A program made the translations under genes and the position numbers. The notes under the pieces are model-generated. The model was not told where the DNA came from, did not search any database, and saw only the letters and a list, made by a program, of their open reading frames with translations. From Terriglobia bacterium (lineage in GTDB: Bacteria > Acidobacteriota > Thermoanaerobaculia > Thermoanaerobaculales > Thermoanaerobaculaceae), in assembly GCA_020073245.1 (NCBI GenBank), contig JAIQFQ010000001.1, positions 604,001-668,000 on the forward strand: DNA of 64,000 bases, given 5' to 3'. Of the stretch, positions 8,783-18,510 are shown in pieces (the first letter of the stretch is position 1; the number at the start of each line of letters is the position of its first letter).

Positions 8783-10822
8783 GTGACGACCAACGCCGCG
8801 AGGAACGTCTATCTGTTCCAACCGGGTGTGAGCCACGGCAAGGGCGCCTTCCTCGGCTACTACCTTCCGTACAGCATCGGATGCGTGTGGTCCTACGTCC
8901 GGGGCAGCCCGAACATCCGCGAATCGTTCCGACTCGCCGATCTCGTCTTCCGCCGCGAGCCGCCAGCCGAAGTCGTGGCGAGGATGGAGGACCCGGCCAT
9001 AGCCTGCTTCAGCGCCTACCTCTGGAACTGGCGCTGGAACCTGCACGTCGCGCGCTCCGTCAAGTCCCGCTTTCCGGAGTGCCTGGTCGTGTTCGGCGGA
9101 CCCCAGGTGCCGGAACGACACGACCATTCTCTCTTCGAGCAGTACCCCTTCATCGACGTGGCCGTGCACTCCGAGGGCGAGGCGACCTTCCTCGAGATCC
9201 TCGAGCGGATCTTGCGTCAGGAGCCGCTCGAAGGCATCGCTGGTACCAGCATCCCCGGCCCGAACCGCCGGACGATCGCCTACCCGTGGCGGCCGAGGCT
9301 GGACGTCGAGGCCATGGAGATGCCCAGTCCCTTCCTCGATGGAACGTTCGACGCCCTCCTCGCCGCCCACCCCGGCGTGCGCTGGCATGCGGTCATGGAG
9401 ACGAACCGGGGTTGCCCGTTCCAGTGCACCTTCTGCGACTGGGGATCGCTGACGTACACGAAGATCAAGAAGTTTCAGCTCGACAAGGTCTTTGCGGAGG
9501 TCGAGTGGCTCGGCCGAAACGCGATCGACTTCGTCTACGTGGCCGATGCGAACTTCGGGGTGTTCCCCGACCGCGACAGGCTCATCGTGGACAAATTTGT
9601 CGAGACCAAGGGAACGACCGGCCGCCCGTCGGCGGTGGCGGCAACGTGGCACAAGAACTCCAACGAGCGGACGCTCCAGCTCGCCCGTGAGCTCGATGCG
9701 GCGGGCCTGTCGCGCGGGATCACGCTCAGCGTGCAGAGCATGAACCCGGCCACGCTGAAGGCGACCCATCGGGAGAACATGCAGTTCAGCCAACTCGGCC
9801 ATCTGTTTGGGCTCGCCGAGAAGGTCGGGTTGCCAGCGGTGACGGAGATGATCCTGGGCCTGCCGGAGGAGACCTACGACAGCTGGGCCGACGGGATCTG
9901 TCAGGTGCTGGAGCTCGGAAACCACAGCGCGCTGACGTTCTACCCGGCGGAGCTTCTCGAGAACGCGGAGATGAGCACCCCCGAGTCGAGACGGAAGTAC
10001 GGGATCCGGAGCGCTCAGCTGACAAACTGGGCGTGGGAGCCGGACAGCCTTGACGTGGACGGCGTCGAGGAGGTCAGCGAGATCGTCACTGGCACCGATC
10101 TGCTCCCGGAGGAGGCGTACCTCGACGCCCTGATGTTCGCCTGGATGGTCCTCAACCTCCACGTCGAAGGCTGGACCCAACTGCTGGCGCGGTTCGTCCG
10201 CCGCCACTCGGAGATCGGCTACCGGCAGTTCTACGACGCCCTGAGATCCTGGATCCTGGAGCACCCCGACACTCTGCTGGCCGAGGAGTATCACAAGATG
10301 CGGCGCTCGTGGGTGGAGTACTTCGCAACCGGTCGGCCTTCGGCGGACTACCGCGTCGGGAACACCCAGGTTCAGGGGTATATGCAGATCCACGCGACGC
10401 AGTACGCGCTGCGCTCCCAGCACGCGCGCACCTGGGAGGGGATCGAGCGCTTCTTTCGGGACTTCTCTCACGGTCTTCCCGAGGATCTCGCCTCGGATGT
10501 CGCCGGCTTCCAGGAGAGCTTCGTCACCCGTTTCGATCGGCCGTTCCAATACCCCTACATGGCGCGGCACAACCTCTGGGAGTTCGTGCGCAAGGAGGAG
10601 GAACTCCGAGCGGGTGAGGCAGCCTACGAGCTGCGCGTAACCGAGCCCTACGACCGGGCGGACATCGAGGACTTCCTCAATAAGATCTACTTCCGACGCC
10701 GGGCGGGGTTCGGAAAGATGCGCGTTCGCCGGTTGCGCTCCGAGTTCGACGAGGATCGATCCGACGGTGGCTCACCCACGAACCGGCAGGGCCAGACGAG
10801 CCTCGAACCGCTACACCGGTGA
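8783..10822 (+). CDS. Cobalamin-binding-type radical SAM protein
   Basis: A 679-residue radical SAM enzyme. The cluster motif is CPFQCTFC (Cys211, Cys215, Cys218), binding the [4Fe-4S] cluster that cleaves S-adenosylmethionine. The N-terminal ~150 residues follow the B12-binding Rossmann plan (VVFGGPQVPERH near 102-113, VAVHSEGEATFLEIL near 127-140). The canonical DxHxxG cobalt-ligand motif is not obvious, so cobalamin may bind base-off without a protein ligand. After the barrel there is a long extension (about 400-679), rich in aromatic and charged residues, typical of methyltransferase-like members acting on unusual substrates. The start is GTG with AGAGG upstream. It converges with and overlaps the M16 peptidase gene by 12 bases. 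Its orientation and the neighbouring flavin and GT-like genes suggest a shared biosynthetic route. Confidence 0.88.
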   Translation: MTTNAARNVYLFQPGVSHGKGAFLGYYLPYSIGCVWSYVRGSPNIRESFRLADLVFRREPPAEVVARMEDPAIACFSAYLWNWRWNLHVARSVKSRFPECLVVFGGPQVPERHDHSLFEQYPFIDVAVHSEGEATFLEILERILRQEPLEGIAGTSIPGPNRRTIAYPWRPRLDVEAMEMPSPFLDGTFDALLAAHPGVRWHAVMETNRGCPFQCTFCDWGSLTYTKIKKFQLDKVFAEVEWLGRNAIDFVYVADANFGVFPDRDRLIVDKFVETKGTTGRPSAVAATWHKNSNERTLQLARELDAAGLSRGITLSVQSMNPATLKATHRENMQFSQLGHLFGLAEKVGLPAVTEMILGLPEETYDSWADGICQVLELGNHSALTFYPAELLENAEMSTPESRRKYGIRSAQLTNWAWEPDSLDVDGVEEVSEIVTGTDLLPEEAYLDALMFAWMVLNLHVEGWTQLLARFVRRHSEIGYRQFYDALRSWILEHPDTLLAEEYHKMRRSWVEYFATGRPSADYRVGNTQVQGYMQIHATQYALRSQHARTWEGIERFFRDFSHGLPEDLASDVAGFQESFVTRFDRPFQYPYMARHNLWEFVRKEEELRAGEAAYELRVTEPYDRADIEDFLNKIYFRRRAGFGKMRVRRLRSEFDEDRSDGGSPTNRQGQTSLEPLHR

Positions 10823-13633
10823 CGGCAGGCAGATCACCTCAATCCGTCGGTCCTCGGTGACGATGCCAGAGAGCACCTCGCGCAACACGGCACCGGTGCA
10901 CGTCGCAAAGAACCGCGGGAGCTCCTTGAGATCCGCCAGCCTCGTGCCGTGATAGTCGAGGTCGGCCAGCACGCGGCACCAGTACTTGGGGTCCTTCTGT
11001 GACTGCTCCACCAGATCGGCGAACTGCTTGCGCACGGTGGTCATCTCGTCCTCAGAGGGTCCATCGGCGGCCAGCCTCTCGGCCACTGATCGCAGTATCT
11101 CGATCGTCTCCTCGACTCGGCTGGGCGCGGCGTAGGAAGTCGTGGAAAGCAGCGAGGCAAACGGGTAGGCGCGAGACGGATTGAACGAAACCTCGGGACT
11201 GTAGCTCATGCCCCGCGTCTCGCGCAGGTCCGAACGGATGCGTCGCAGGAGCACCTGTTCGGCCATCTGTAGCACGTGCCGCTCGCGGACCGCCTGCCAC
11301 GGTGCGGCTTGCCAGCCCACAAGCACCGCGGCAGCCGGCGACGTGACCTCGATTGTCAGGGCGGACTGCAAGGGACCCCGCACCCTTGCGAGCATTCGCA
11401 ACCCGACCAGATCGGCACCGGCGAGAGGTCGGGCCGGCAGCGAGCCGAGGTACCGCAGCGCGAGATCCAGCATCCGGTCGCGTGACAAGTCTCCTACGAA
11501 GGCGGCCTCAAGCGGCGCCGGGCAGATCACCTCATCGAGCCAAGACTGCGCCCCTCCCAGGGTGATGGCTTCCACGTGGGCCGCCGTCAGCAGGCCGAAG
11601 CGGGGATCGCCGCCGGTGAGCAGTGCGAGCGTCCGTTCGGCGAGTTGAATCTCGAGGCTGCGCCGGTGCGTTGAGGCGTGCTGGCGCGTGCGGTCCTGCC
11701 AGCGCTGCAAAGCCGAGGCCTCGATCCGCGGTCGGGTGAGCAGGAGGTGGACGAGTTGCAGGCCATCCTCGAGGTCACTCGGGTCGGCAGCAAGGTGGAC
11801 CTCAAGCGCGTCCTCCTCAACCCTGGTGTCGAGCGCGAGCGCCTTTCCGCTGAGATGGTCACGGATCGCCACGGACGAGTGGCTCTGTGTGGCCGGTTCC
11901 GTCCACGCCAGCGCCGCCGCGGAGGTTACGCCCAGGTTCTCCGGAACCTCGCGGAGGCGGCCCCCAGCCAGCGTGATCTTCACAAAGACGCGCTCCCTGC
12001 GGTACGCCATTGGCCGCACATGAAGGCGAACCCCGTTCGAAAGCGTGGCCGAGCTCAGGCCGAGTTCCTGGTCGTCCTCGAGCGCGGCCACCATGCCCCG
12101 CGTGGGCCGACGAACCATGAGGCGGTGCAGCTGACTCCTGCTCGCGACGGGCCCAACAGGCAGGGCCTGAACCTCCGGCAATATCTCCAACAAGCGTTTG
12201 GGCTCCGGCGCCTCGGTTCGTGACGCGCCGGGCACGATGGCGACGATCAGCTTGCTGGGCGTGACGAAGCTCGCTGCAATCGCGTCCCGCACGTCCTCGC
12301 CCGTCACACCGGGCAGCATCACCTCAACCAACCGAGCGACGTGTGCCTTGCCGAGCGGAACCTGGCCCTCGACCAGTGTCTGCTCAAGCTCGGTGAGCAA
12401 TGATTCGGAGCGGCGGTTGTGCTCCGAGGTGGCGGCCTGTCGGGCGCCCGTCAGCAGCGCCGCCCTTCCCCGAGCGAGTTCGGCCGCCGCGTGCGGGTAG
12501 CTCCCGGCACGTTTCAACTCAACGAGGAGATCCAGAAGCATGGCTTCAATCCTGTCGGGAGGACCGTTGGCTGTCGCCCTGGCCAGGGTGCACGCGCGCC
12601 CGAGGGGCGACAGGCTGACCTGGGCGTCCCGAAAGATTGCCTTGCCCTCCCGCACGAGGGTGTTGATCTGGCGGTTGAGGAGCCAGACGGCAAGCCGCTC
12701 GACGAGGCGTGCGCGGAAGTCTCCAACCGTCCGCAGGGGCGCAGGAGGCAACACCGTGAGTACCCTCACCTCGGTTTCCGCTACCTCCGGTTCCTGAATC
12801 ACGGCCGCTCTCGCCTCGAGTGCCGGCCGAAAATCAGGTTGGGCGCTCGGCGGAGGATCGGCCACCGGCGGCCAGTCGTCGAAGTGCCGGTGAACCAACT
12901 CCTTGACCCGGCCGACGTCGACATCGCCAACCACCAGGAGGGTCGAGTTGTCAGGCCGATGCCACTTGAGGCAGTGGGCGCGAAGTTGCTCCGCGGTCAG
13001 CGCCTTCAGGGTCGGCTCGGTCCCCAGCGGCTGGCGGGCAGCCAACCGGGACCCGGGAAGGAGAAGCCCGAGGATTCGCTCCCGAAGCCGAGCCTCGGAG
13101 CGGGGGTAGGCCCGCATTTCTTCCAGGACGACCCGCCTCTCACGCTCGACTTCCTCGGGCAGCAGGCTGAGGCGGTACGCAAAATCGGCCTGGCAAAGGA
13201 CGAACGTGTCGAGGGTTCGATCGTCGGCGTCGGGAACCGACAGGGTGAAGCTGGTATGGTCGAACCCGGTAGAAGCGTTGTGGTGTCTCCCGACCCGCGT
13301 GCCGAGCGAGGCGAAGAGCTCCTGCAGTGCCCCGGGGGGGAAGTTGGCCGAGCCGCGGAACGCCATGTGCTCCAGAAGATGGGAGATTCCCCGCTCGTGG
13401 TCCTCCTCGTCTAGCGAGCCACTGTGAACGTGGAGGCAGAGCGATGCTGCCCGGGCGGGGCGCGGGTGGTGCCGGATCCAGCAACTGAAACCGTTGGGGA
13501 GTGTCATCGTCTCGACGTCCGGGCTCACGGGGAGCGAAGCCTCCAGCTCGACTGCCGGTGGCGTAGTGGTCCCGGAGGCCCGCAGGGAGCTTCGCGGTCC
13601 CCTCGCCGAGTTCTTCCTTTCTGTGTCGCTCAC
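10811..13633 (-). CDS. M16 family zinc metallopeptidase, two M16 halves in one chain
   Basis: A 940-residue peptidase of the pitrilysin/insulinase clan. The first half carries the inverted zinc motif HLLEH (residues 85-89). The third metal ligand is a Glu about 76 residues further (Glu165, in EVERERRVVLEE). The second half (from about 530, after SSATLSNGVRLHVRP) repeats the M16 fold but lacks HxxEH, as usual for the structural half of the enzyme. Such enzymes degrade small peptides inside a closed chamber. No clear signal peptide is seen with the chosen GTG start at 13633; an ATG at 13507 is an alternative. A longer upstream frame overlaps the divergent kinase gene and was rejected. The 211-base gap to the kinase should hold both promoters. 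Confidence 0.88.
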   Translation of the reverse strand: MSDTERKNSARGPRSSLRASGTTTPPAVELEASLPVSPDVETMTLPNGFSCWIRHHPRPARAASLCLHVHSGSLDEEDHERGISHLLEHMAFRGSANFPPGALQELFASLGTRVGRHHNASTGFDHTSFTLSVPDADDRTLDTFVLCQADFAYRLSLLPEEVERERRVVLEEMRAYPRSEARLRERILGLLLPGSRLAARQPLGTEPTLKALTAEQLRAHCLKWHRPDNSTLLVVGDVDVGRVKELVHRHFDDWPPVADPPPSAQPDFRPALEARAAVIQEPEVAETEVRVLTVLPPAPLRTVGDFRARLVERLAVWLLNRQINTLVREGKAIFRDAQVSLSPLGRACTLARATANGPPDRIEAMLLDLLVELKRAGSYPHAAAELARGRAALLTGARQAATSEHNRRSESLLTELEQTLVEGQVPLGKAHVARLVEVMLPGVTGEDVRDAIAASFVTPSKLIVAIVPGASRTEAPEPKRLLEILPEVQALPVGPVASRSQLHRLMVRRPTRGMVAALEDDQELGLSSATLSNGVRLHVRPMAYRRERVFVKITLAGGRLREVPENLGVTSAAALAWTEPATQSHSSVAIRDHLSGKALALDTRVEEDALEVHLAADPSDLEDGLQLVHLLLTRPRIEASALQRWQDRTRQHASTHRRSLEIQLAERTLALLTGGDPRFGLLTAAHVEAITLGGAQSWLDEVICPAPLEAAFVGDLSRDRMLDLALRYLGSLPARPLAGADLVGLRMLARVRGPLQSALTIEVTSPAAAVLVGWQAAPWQAVRERHVLQMAEQVLLRRIRSDLRETRGMSYSPEVSFNPSRAYPFASLLSTTSYAAPSRVEETIEILRSVAERLAADGPSEDEMTTVRKQFADLVEQSQKDPKYWCRVLADLDYHGTRLADLKELPRFFATCTGAVLREVLSGIVTEDRRIEVICLPSPV

Positions 13634-13844
13634 CTTCCCCGCGAGGCTACCATGCCTCCAGGAACCGGTAGAGGAATCCCGTCGACTCCATGCGATGAAC
13701 CCCACTCCCGGGAGATCGAGGTGCGATCGGTCCACACGAACTGTTCTTGGGTCGACGTGAGGCCCCTTCGATCCGGTGTCGGCCGTGGTACCATCCGGAC
13801 CTGTCAGCTGGACCAGGTCGCGATCGCTGTCGGCTGAAGGCCAT

Positions 13845-16232
13845 ATGGATAACGTCGGCTCCCTTGAGGGCAAATACGAGGTCCTAGAAAAACTGCACGA
13901 GGGCGGCATGGGCGCCATCTACAAGGTGCGCCACCGCCTCCTCGACGAGATCCGCGTCATCAAGGTGATGCGGCCGCAGCATGAGGCCAACGAAGCTCTG
14001 CGGGCCCGGTTCATCCGCGAGGCCCAGATGGCGGTCAAGCTGCGCCACCCGAACATCGCGCAGATGTATGACTTCGCGTTCGATGAGGCGGGCCGGGGCT
14101 TCATCGTCATGGAGTACGTCGAGGGCATCTCGGTCCAGCAGATGCTCGAAAGGGTCGGCGCTCCGCCGCTGGGGCTGTCGCTGGAGGTCACCCGGCAGAC
14201 GTTGACGGCGCTCGGCTTCCTCCACCGAAAAGGCATCGTCCACCGCGATATCTCACCCGACAACGTCATGGTTGCGCGCGACGATATGGGCCGGCCCGTG
14301 GTCAAGCTCATCGACCTCGGCATCGCCAAAGTCGTCACGAGCACGACTGGCCTCACGGTGAGCGGTACGTTCCTCGGCAAACTCCTCTACGCCTCGCCCG
14401 AGCAGTTTGGCTCCCCCGGCGCCAAGGTCGACCAGCGCAGCGACATCTACTCGCTGGGTGTTGTGCTCTACCAGTTGTTCACCGGAAACCACCCGTTTCC
14501 CGGCACCAGCCCTCAGGAGTTGATTGCAGGGCACCTCGTAAAGCCGCCGCTCGACTTCGCGACGGGTGACCCTACCGGACGGGTCCCCGAAGACCTGCGG
14601 CAGATCGTCCTGACGGCGATGGCCAAGAAACCTGAAGAGCGCTTCCCTTCGGCCGACGTGCTCGACCAGGCGCTGGCCGCCGTGCAGACACGGTTCCCCC
14701 TTGACCCGGAGGATTTCGCCAGGGTCATGCGAACACCGGAATCCCTGCCGACCGTGAGGATCCGCATCCCCGTACCAGGCAGCACCCAGGAACGCATCGA
14801 CGCGCAGTTTGGGATGGCTTCCACGCCGCAACCGGCTTCGCGCGCCGAGTCCCAGGACGCCCGCTCGACCGCCCCCACGCTGCTCTTCCCGGCGAACGAC
14901 GCCGCGGTCTCGAGCACGATGCCGAAACGGGAGTCCATCGCGGCCACCCTCCCGCCACACGCGACACAACCGACGCTCATCCTGCCCGAGGATACCGCCA
15001 AGCCCCCTGTCAAGGCGGCCGGGGCCGAGGCACACCAAGGTGCACCGGTCCCAGCTGCTCCCGCCGCAGCCACCACACCCGCCCCAACCCCGAAGCCACC
15101 GGCAAAGAAAAAGGCACCATGGCTCCCGCTCGCCGCAGGGGTTGGTGCGGTGGTCATCGCTGTGGCGTTCATCGTCGGGAAAGGGATCCTGGAGCCGAAG
15201 ACAAGGCCTGCCGCCACACCGCTTCCTGCCCAGACGGTGCCCACACCGCAAGCCTCATCGGCCGCGGAGCCGACCGCACCCGCAACGCCACAGGCCGAAG
15301 GCCCGGCCAAGACCCAGGTCACGCAGGTCGACTTCGAGAAGGCCATCTCCGCCGGAAGCGTGGAAAGGCTACGCACCCTCCTCGCGGGTCTGTCTGACAC
15401 CGAGCGCGCCGCCATCGAAGCCGCCCCCGGCGGGTCGCAGCGCCTCGCGTTGGCCCGTCGCAGCGTCGAGACGGATGCCGCCCTCGGCAAGGCGATCAAG
15501 GCCAAGGACTGGGTGACCGCCGTGCAGCACGCCGAGGTTCTCGTTACGCTGCTGCCCTCCTCCCGCCCGGCGCAGCAGGCCCGAGACACCGCAGCCTCTG
15601 CTCTTGAGGCCGAGGTGGAGGCCTTCGTCCACGAGGGCCAGACGGAGGCGGCCCTGGCGAAGTTGCAGGCCCTGCAGCGAGCGTGGCCGGAACGGGCCGG
15701 CCTCGCAGCCCGTCTGGCCGGGCTCCACGCCGCGCGCGAGGCGGACCAACGTCTCGCCGCCACCCTCGCCGCCGCCGAGGCCGCTGAAAAGGAACGCCGC
15801 CCAGAGAAGGGGTTGGAGGCGCTCGTGCAGGCCACACCCGATGCACGCTGGCAGGAGCGCTTCGCCGCGGCTCGACTCCGTCTTGAGAGCCTGCTCGCGG
15901 AGCTCGACAAGGCACCCCCCGTGGTGCGGCTGAAGCCGGGCTCCAAGATGGATTACTCCAAGGGCAAGCCCTACACGCTGTCCCTGGTCGTGACGGACGA
16001 CTACCGGGTCAAGAGCGTCACCGTCATGGCCCGTCGGGAAGGCGCTCCGACCTACCAGGAGCTGGTCGCGCGCAACGCCGGTGGCGACGAATACACCGTC
16101 GAGATCACGCCGGAGTTCCACGGCAACAAGACCGTTGAGGTCTACGTCGTGGCGATGGACTATGCAGGGCACCCGTCACGGCTAGGGAGCCCCGACCAGC
16201 CTCTTCGCTTCAAGAAGCGCTGGCTGTTCTGA
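13845..16232 (+). CDS. Transmembrane Ser/Thr protein kinase (Hanks type)
   Basis: A 795-residue receptor-like kinase. The N-terminal kinase domain (about 11-290) has the glycine loop EGGMGAIYKV (19-28), the ATP lysine Lys40, the catalytic HRDISPDN (133-140), DLG in place of DFG (157-159) and the SPEQF segment that anchors the C lobe, so it should be active. A Pro/Ala-rich juxtamembrane linker follows. One transmembrane helix (about 425-447) precedes an extracytoplasmic part with a helical Ala/Glu-rich repeat region and a C-terminal ~100-residue beta-rich domain ending FKKRWLF. The outer region has no PASTA repeats. The start is ATG at 13845; an earlier in-frame start would overlap the M16 promoter region. 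FHA proteins at 0.1 and 3.9 kb are plausible readers of its phosphorylation. Confidence 0.92.
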   Translation: MDNVGSLEGKYEVLEKLHEGGMGAIYKVRHRLLDEIRVIKVMRPQHEANEALRARFIREAQMAVKLRHPNIAQMYDFAFDEAGRGFIVMEYVEGISVQQMLERVGAPPLGLSLEVTRQTLTALGFLHRKGIVHRDISPDNVMVARDDMGRPVVKLIDLGIAKVVTSTTGLTVSGTFLGKLLYASPEQFGSPGAKVDQRSDIYSLGVVLYQLFTGNHPFPGTSPQELIAGHLVKPPLDFATGDPTGRVPEDLRQIVLTAMAKKPEERFPSADVLDQALAAVQTRFPLDPEDFARVMRTPESLPTVRIRIPVPGSTQERIDAQFGMASTPQPASRAESQDARSTAPTLLFPANDAAVSSTMPKRESIAATLPPHATQPTLILPEDTAKPPVKAAGAEAHQGAPVPAAPAAATTPAPTPKPPAKKKAPWLPLAAGVGAVVIAVAFIVGKGILEPKTRPAATPLPAQTVPTPQASSAAEPTAPATPQAEGPAKTQVTQVDFEKAISAGSVERLRTLLAGLSDTERAAIEAAPGGSQRLALARRSVETDAALGKAIKAKDWVTAVQHAEVLVTLLPSSRPAQQARDTAASALEAEVEAFVHEGQTEAALAKLQALQRAWPERAGLAARLAGLHAAREADQRLAATLAAAEAAEKERRPEKGLEALVQATPDARWQERFAAARLRLESLLAELDKAPPVVRLKPGSKMDYSKGKPYTLSLVVTDDYRVKSVTVMARREGAPTYQELVARNAGGDEYTVEITPEFHGNKTVEVYVVAMDYAGHPSRLGSPDQPLRFKKRWLF

Positions 16233-16233
16233 C

Positions 16234-18510
16234 CTAAGAGCCTGTCCGGCTGGGCTCGATGCGGTTCCGGCCCTGGCTCTTAGCGCGCAGGAGGTTACGA
16301 TCGGCGACCCCGATCAGGGCCTCCACCGTCGGCCGAGCCGTCAGGTCTAGGTCAGCGATCGAGCCCAGTCCGACCGATACCGTCACGGCAGCCGTGGCAC
16401 CTTCGTTGGTCACCAGGCCGACCTGCTCCACCAGCTTGCACATCTTCTCCGTGACCACGACGGCACCATCTATGTTGGTCTCGGGCAAGAGGAACAGAAA
16501 CTCATCACCGCCGTAGCGGCCAACCCAGTCACTGCCGCGCAACCCGTCGGCCAGCGCCTGGGCGACCATTTTGAGCAGGGCGTCCCCGACGAGGTGGCCG
16601 TGCGTGTCGTTGACCTCCTTGAAGTTGTCGAGGTCAGCCATGCCTACGGTCAGGGGTCGTGAGTACCGACGGGCGCGCTCGAGTTCTCGGTCGAGTTGCT
16701 CCAGGATCGTCTCCCGTCGCATCAGGCCCGTCAGGCTCTCGTAGGTGGCCGACTGAAACAGATGCGCGTTCTCCAGCACGGTCGCCACGTTGTGCGAGAA
16801 CAGGTTCAAAAGCTCGATCTCCTCCGCAGGGTGCCGGTGGCCGCTCTCCTTTTCTCCCACCAACAGCAGACCGGTGACCCTGTCTCGGACCATGAGCGGA
16901 ACCGCCAGGGCGGCGCCAAAGAACTCTAACCGCTGGTGAAAAGAGCTGCTCTTCGTCTTGAGGGTCGAGGCTGCGACCGGCCTTCTCATTCGCCGAAGGA
17001 ACTCGACCCCGGGGTCATGGGATGACAGCAGAAACGACTGATCGAAGTCCCGCTTGGAGTCCACCGAACTGGAGGCAAGGGTCAACAGGAGCTCACCCTT
17101 GGGCTCGGCCAGGAGCAGAGTGGCGTTGCGCACGGCGAAAACCTCGCAGAGCCTCTCGACCAGGTACCGCCCCATGGCGGGAAGCCTGCCCTGGGCGGCA
17201 AGATCCCCCGCCAGGTTGATGAGCCGGTGACGCAGGGCGTAGCGTTCAGGGAAGAAGCTGCGATCGATGAGACGTTGCAGGAACGAGCGCAGAGGCGCGA
17301 AGAGCATGCCCAGCGCCAGGGTGGCTCCGGCGATGACCCAGACCGTGTTCCGGCCACCTCCGATGAGACCCGATACCAGGGCCCCGCCGACACCCAGCCC
17401 GGCGTAGAACGCAAGGACCAATGTGCCGGTGAGTGCCGTGTAGACGAGGCTGCGGCGCACGATCAACTCGATGTCGAACAGGTGGTACCGGTAGATTGCG
17501 ACAAAGATGGTCACCGGGTAGCAGAGCAGAAGCGGTGACCAGAGGGAGTCCAGCCACTCGGGTCGAGGCTTGGCGAGCAGCGCAAGGGCCGTGGTCCAGT
17601 AGACGATGCCAGCCCAGGGCAGCACGCCCAGTAAAACCAAGCCGGCTTGCTGACGGCCCTCCGGCTCCGGAAAGCGCACGGCCTGCGTTGCCAGGATCAT
17701 CACGACCGCAGTCGCCCAGAACGGCAGCACATAGTTGTTGACCAACTCCTCGGCCACATCGAAGCTCCATGGCAGTGCCTTGGAACTCAGGAACGATTCC
17801 GAGAACAGAGGCAAGAGCGCCACCAGCGCCGTCGCGACCCCGATCGAGTAGTACGTCGGCACCACCCACCTCTGGCGTTGCATCCAATCTGGTCGTGCCG
17901 GCAGAATCGACGCGAGGTGCAATTCCACGCCGAGTTGAAAGCCGGTCAGAGCATAAAAACCGAGGTTCCTGAAGAACCCGAGCCCGGGGTAGCCGACTGA
18001 CAGGCCGGGAAGGGCCAATTCGAACGCGACAGCGGTGGAGAAGAGAAACAGCAGCCGCGCGCGAAGGTCGTCAAAACGCTGCAGAAGCGCGAGGAGTCCA
18101 ACCGCCAGGAAGCACAACGTGGTGACAGTATTGAGCAGGTAGTCGAACCAGTCGAATGGGGTCCCTGGTCTGACCTCGATGTCGAGCGGCTGTCCTTTCC
18201 TGAGCACGTGGTACTTGACGGGTTCCCCGGAATGGAATCGGTCGGCGATGCGGTCGTAGCCTTCAGTGTCGGCCACCGCGATCCCGTTCACCGTCACCAG
18301 CAGGTCGCCGGGGTGGACACCGGCTCGCTGGGCCGGCAACCCCGGCGCGACCTCTGCGGTCATCAACCCGCCGGCCGCGGGTTGGACCTGGATACCGACC
18401 CGGCGACCGGCGCTGAGTCGGCCCACGCGGAGCTGATAGGCAAGCCCCACCAGCACGACGAGGGAAAGTGTCGTGGCAAGGGGCCCACGAACCGAATGGA
18501 AGGAACGCAC
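16234..18510 (-). CDS. PDZ - multi-TM - GAF - GGDEF diguanylate cyclase
   Basis: A 758-residue membrane protein. After an N-terminal anchor helix there is a PDZ domain (about 35-115, with VGIQVQP and PAQRAGVHPGDLLVTVNG). A block of roughly eight hydrophobic helices (about 120-400) follows, then a GAF-like sensor (about 420-570) and a GGDEF domain. The active-site motif is intact (RYGGDEF). RGSD lies exactly five residues before it, matching the RxxD inhibitory c-di-GMP site, so it is predicted to be an active, product-inhibited diguanylate cyclase. The start is GTG at 18510, with AAAGGA 5 bases upstream; a longer frame lacks such a site. It converges tail-to-tail with the kinase gene, with one base between the stops. 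A PDZ in front of a 7TM-like sensor and cyclase is uncommon. Confidence 0.88.
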   Translation of the reverse strand: MRSFHSVRGPLATTLSLVVLVGLAYQLRVGRLSAGRRVGIQVQPAAGGLMTAEVAPGLPAQRAGVHPGDLLVTVNGIAVADTEGYDRIADRFHSGEPVKYHVLRKGQPLDIEVRPGTPFDWFDYLLNTVTTLCFLAVGLLALLQRFDDLRARLLFLFSTAVAFELALPGLSVGYPGLGFFRNLGFYALTGFQLGVELHLASILPARPDWMQRQRWVVPTYYSIGVATALVALLPLFSESFLSSKALPWSFDVAEELVNNYVLPFWATAVVMILATQAVRFPEPEGRQQAGLVLLGVLPWAGIVYWTTALALLAKPRPEWLDSLWSPLLLCYPVTIFVAIYRYHLFDIELIVRRSLVYTALTGTLVLAFYAGLGVGGALVSGLIGGGRNTVWVIAGATLALGMLFAPLRSFLQRLIDRSFFPERYALRHRLINLAGDLAAQGRLPAMGRYLVERLCEVFAVRNATLLLAEPKGELLLTLASSSVDSKRDFDQSFLLSSHDPGVEFLRRMRRPVAASTLKTKSSSFHQRLEFFGAALAVPLMVRDRVTGLLLVGEKESGHRHPAEEIELLNLFSHNVATVLENAHLFQSATYESLTGLMRRETILEQLDRELERARRYSRPLTVGMADLDNFKEVNDTHGHLVGDALLKMVAQALADGLRGSDWVGRYGGDEFLFLLPETNIDGAVVVTEKMCKLVEQVGLVTNEGATAAVTVSVGLGSIADLDLTARPTVEALIGVADRNLLRAKSQGRNRIEPSRTGS

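Noticed and set aside
8621-10570. Long open frame antisense to the radical SAM gene
   Set aside because: Mirror of a high-GC coding frame; no known protein family and no ribosome site.
13634-13918. Upstream extension of the M16 gene by 95 residues
   Set aside because: It would overlap the divergent kinase start and has no family sequence.
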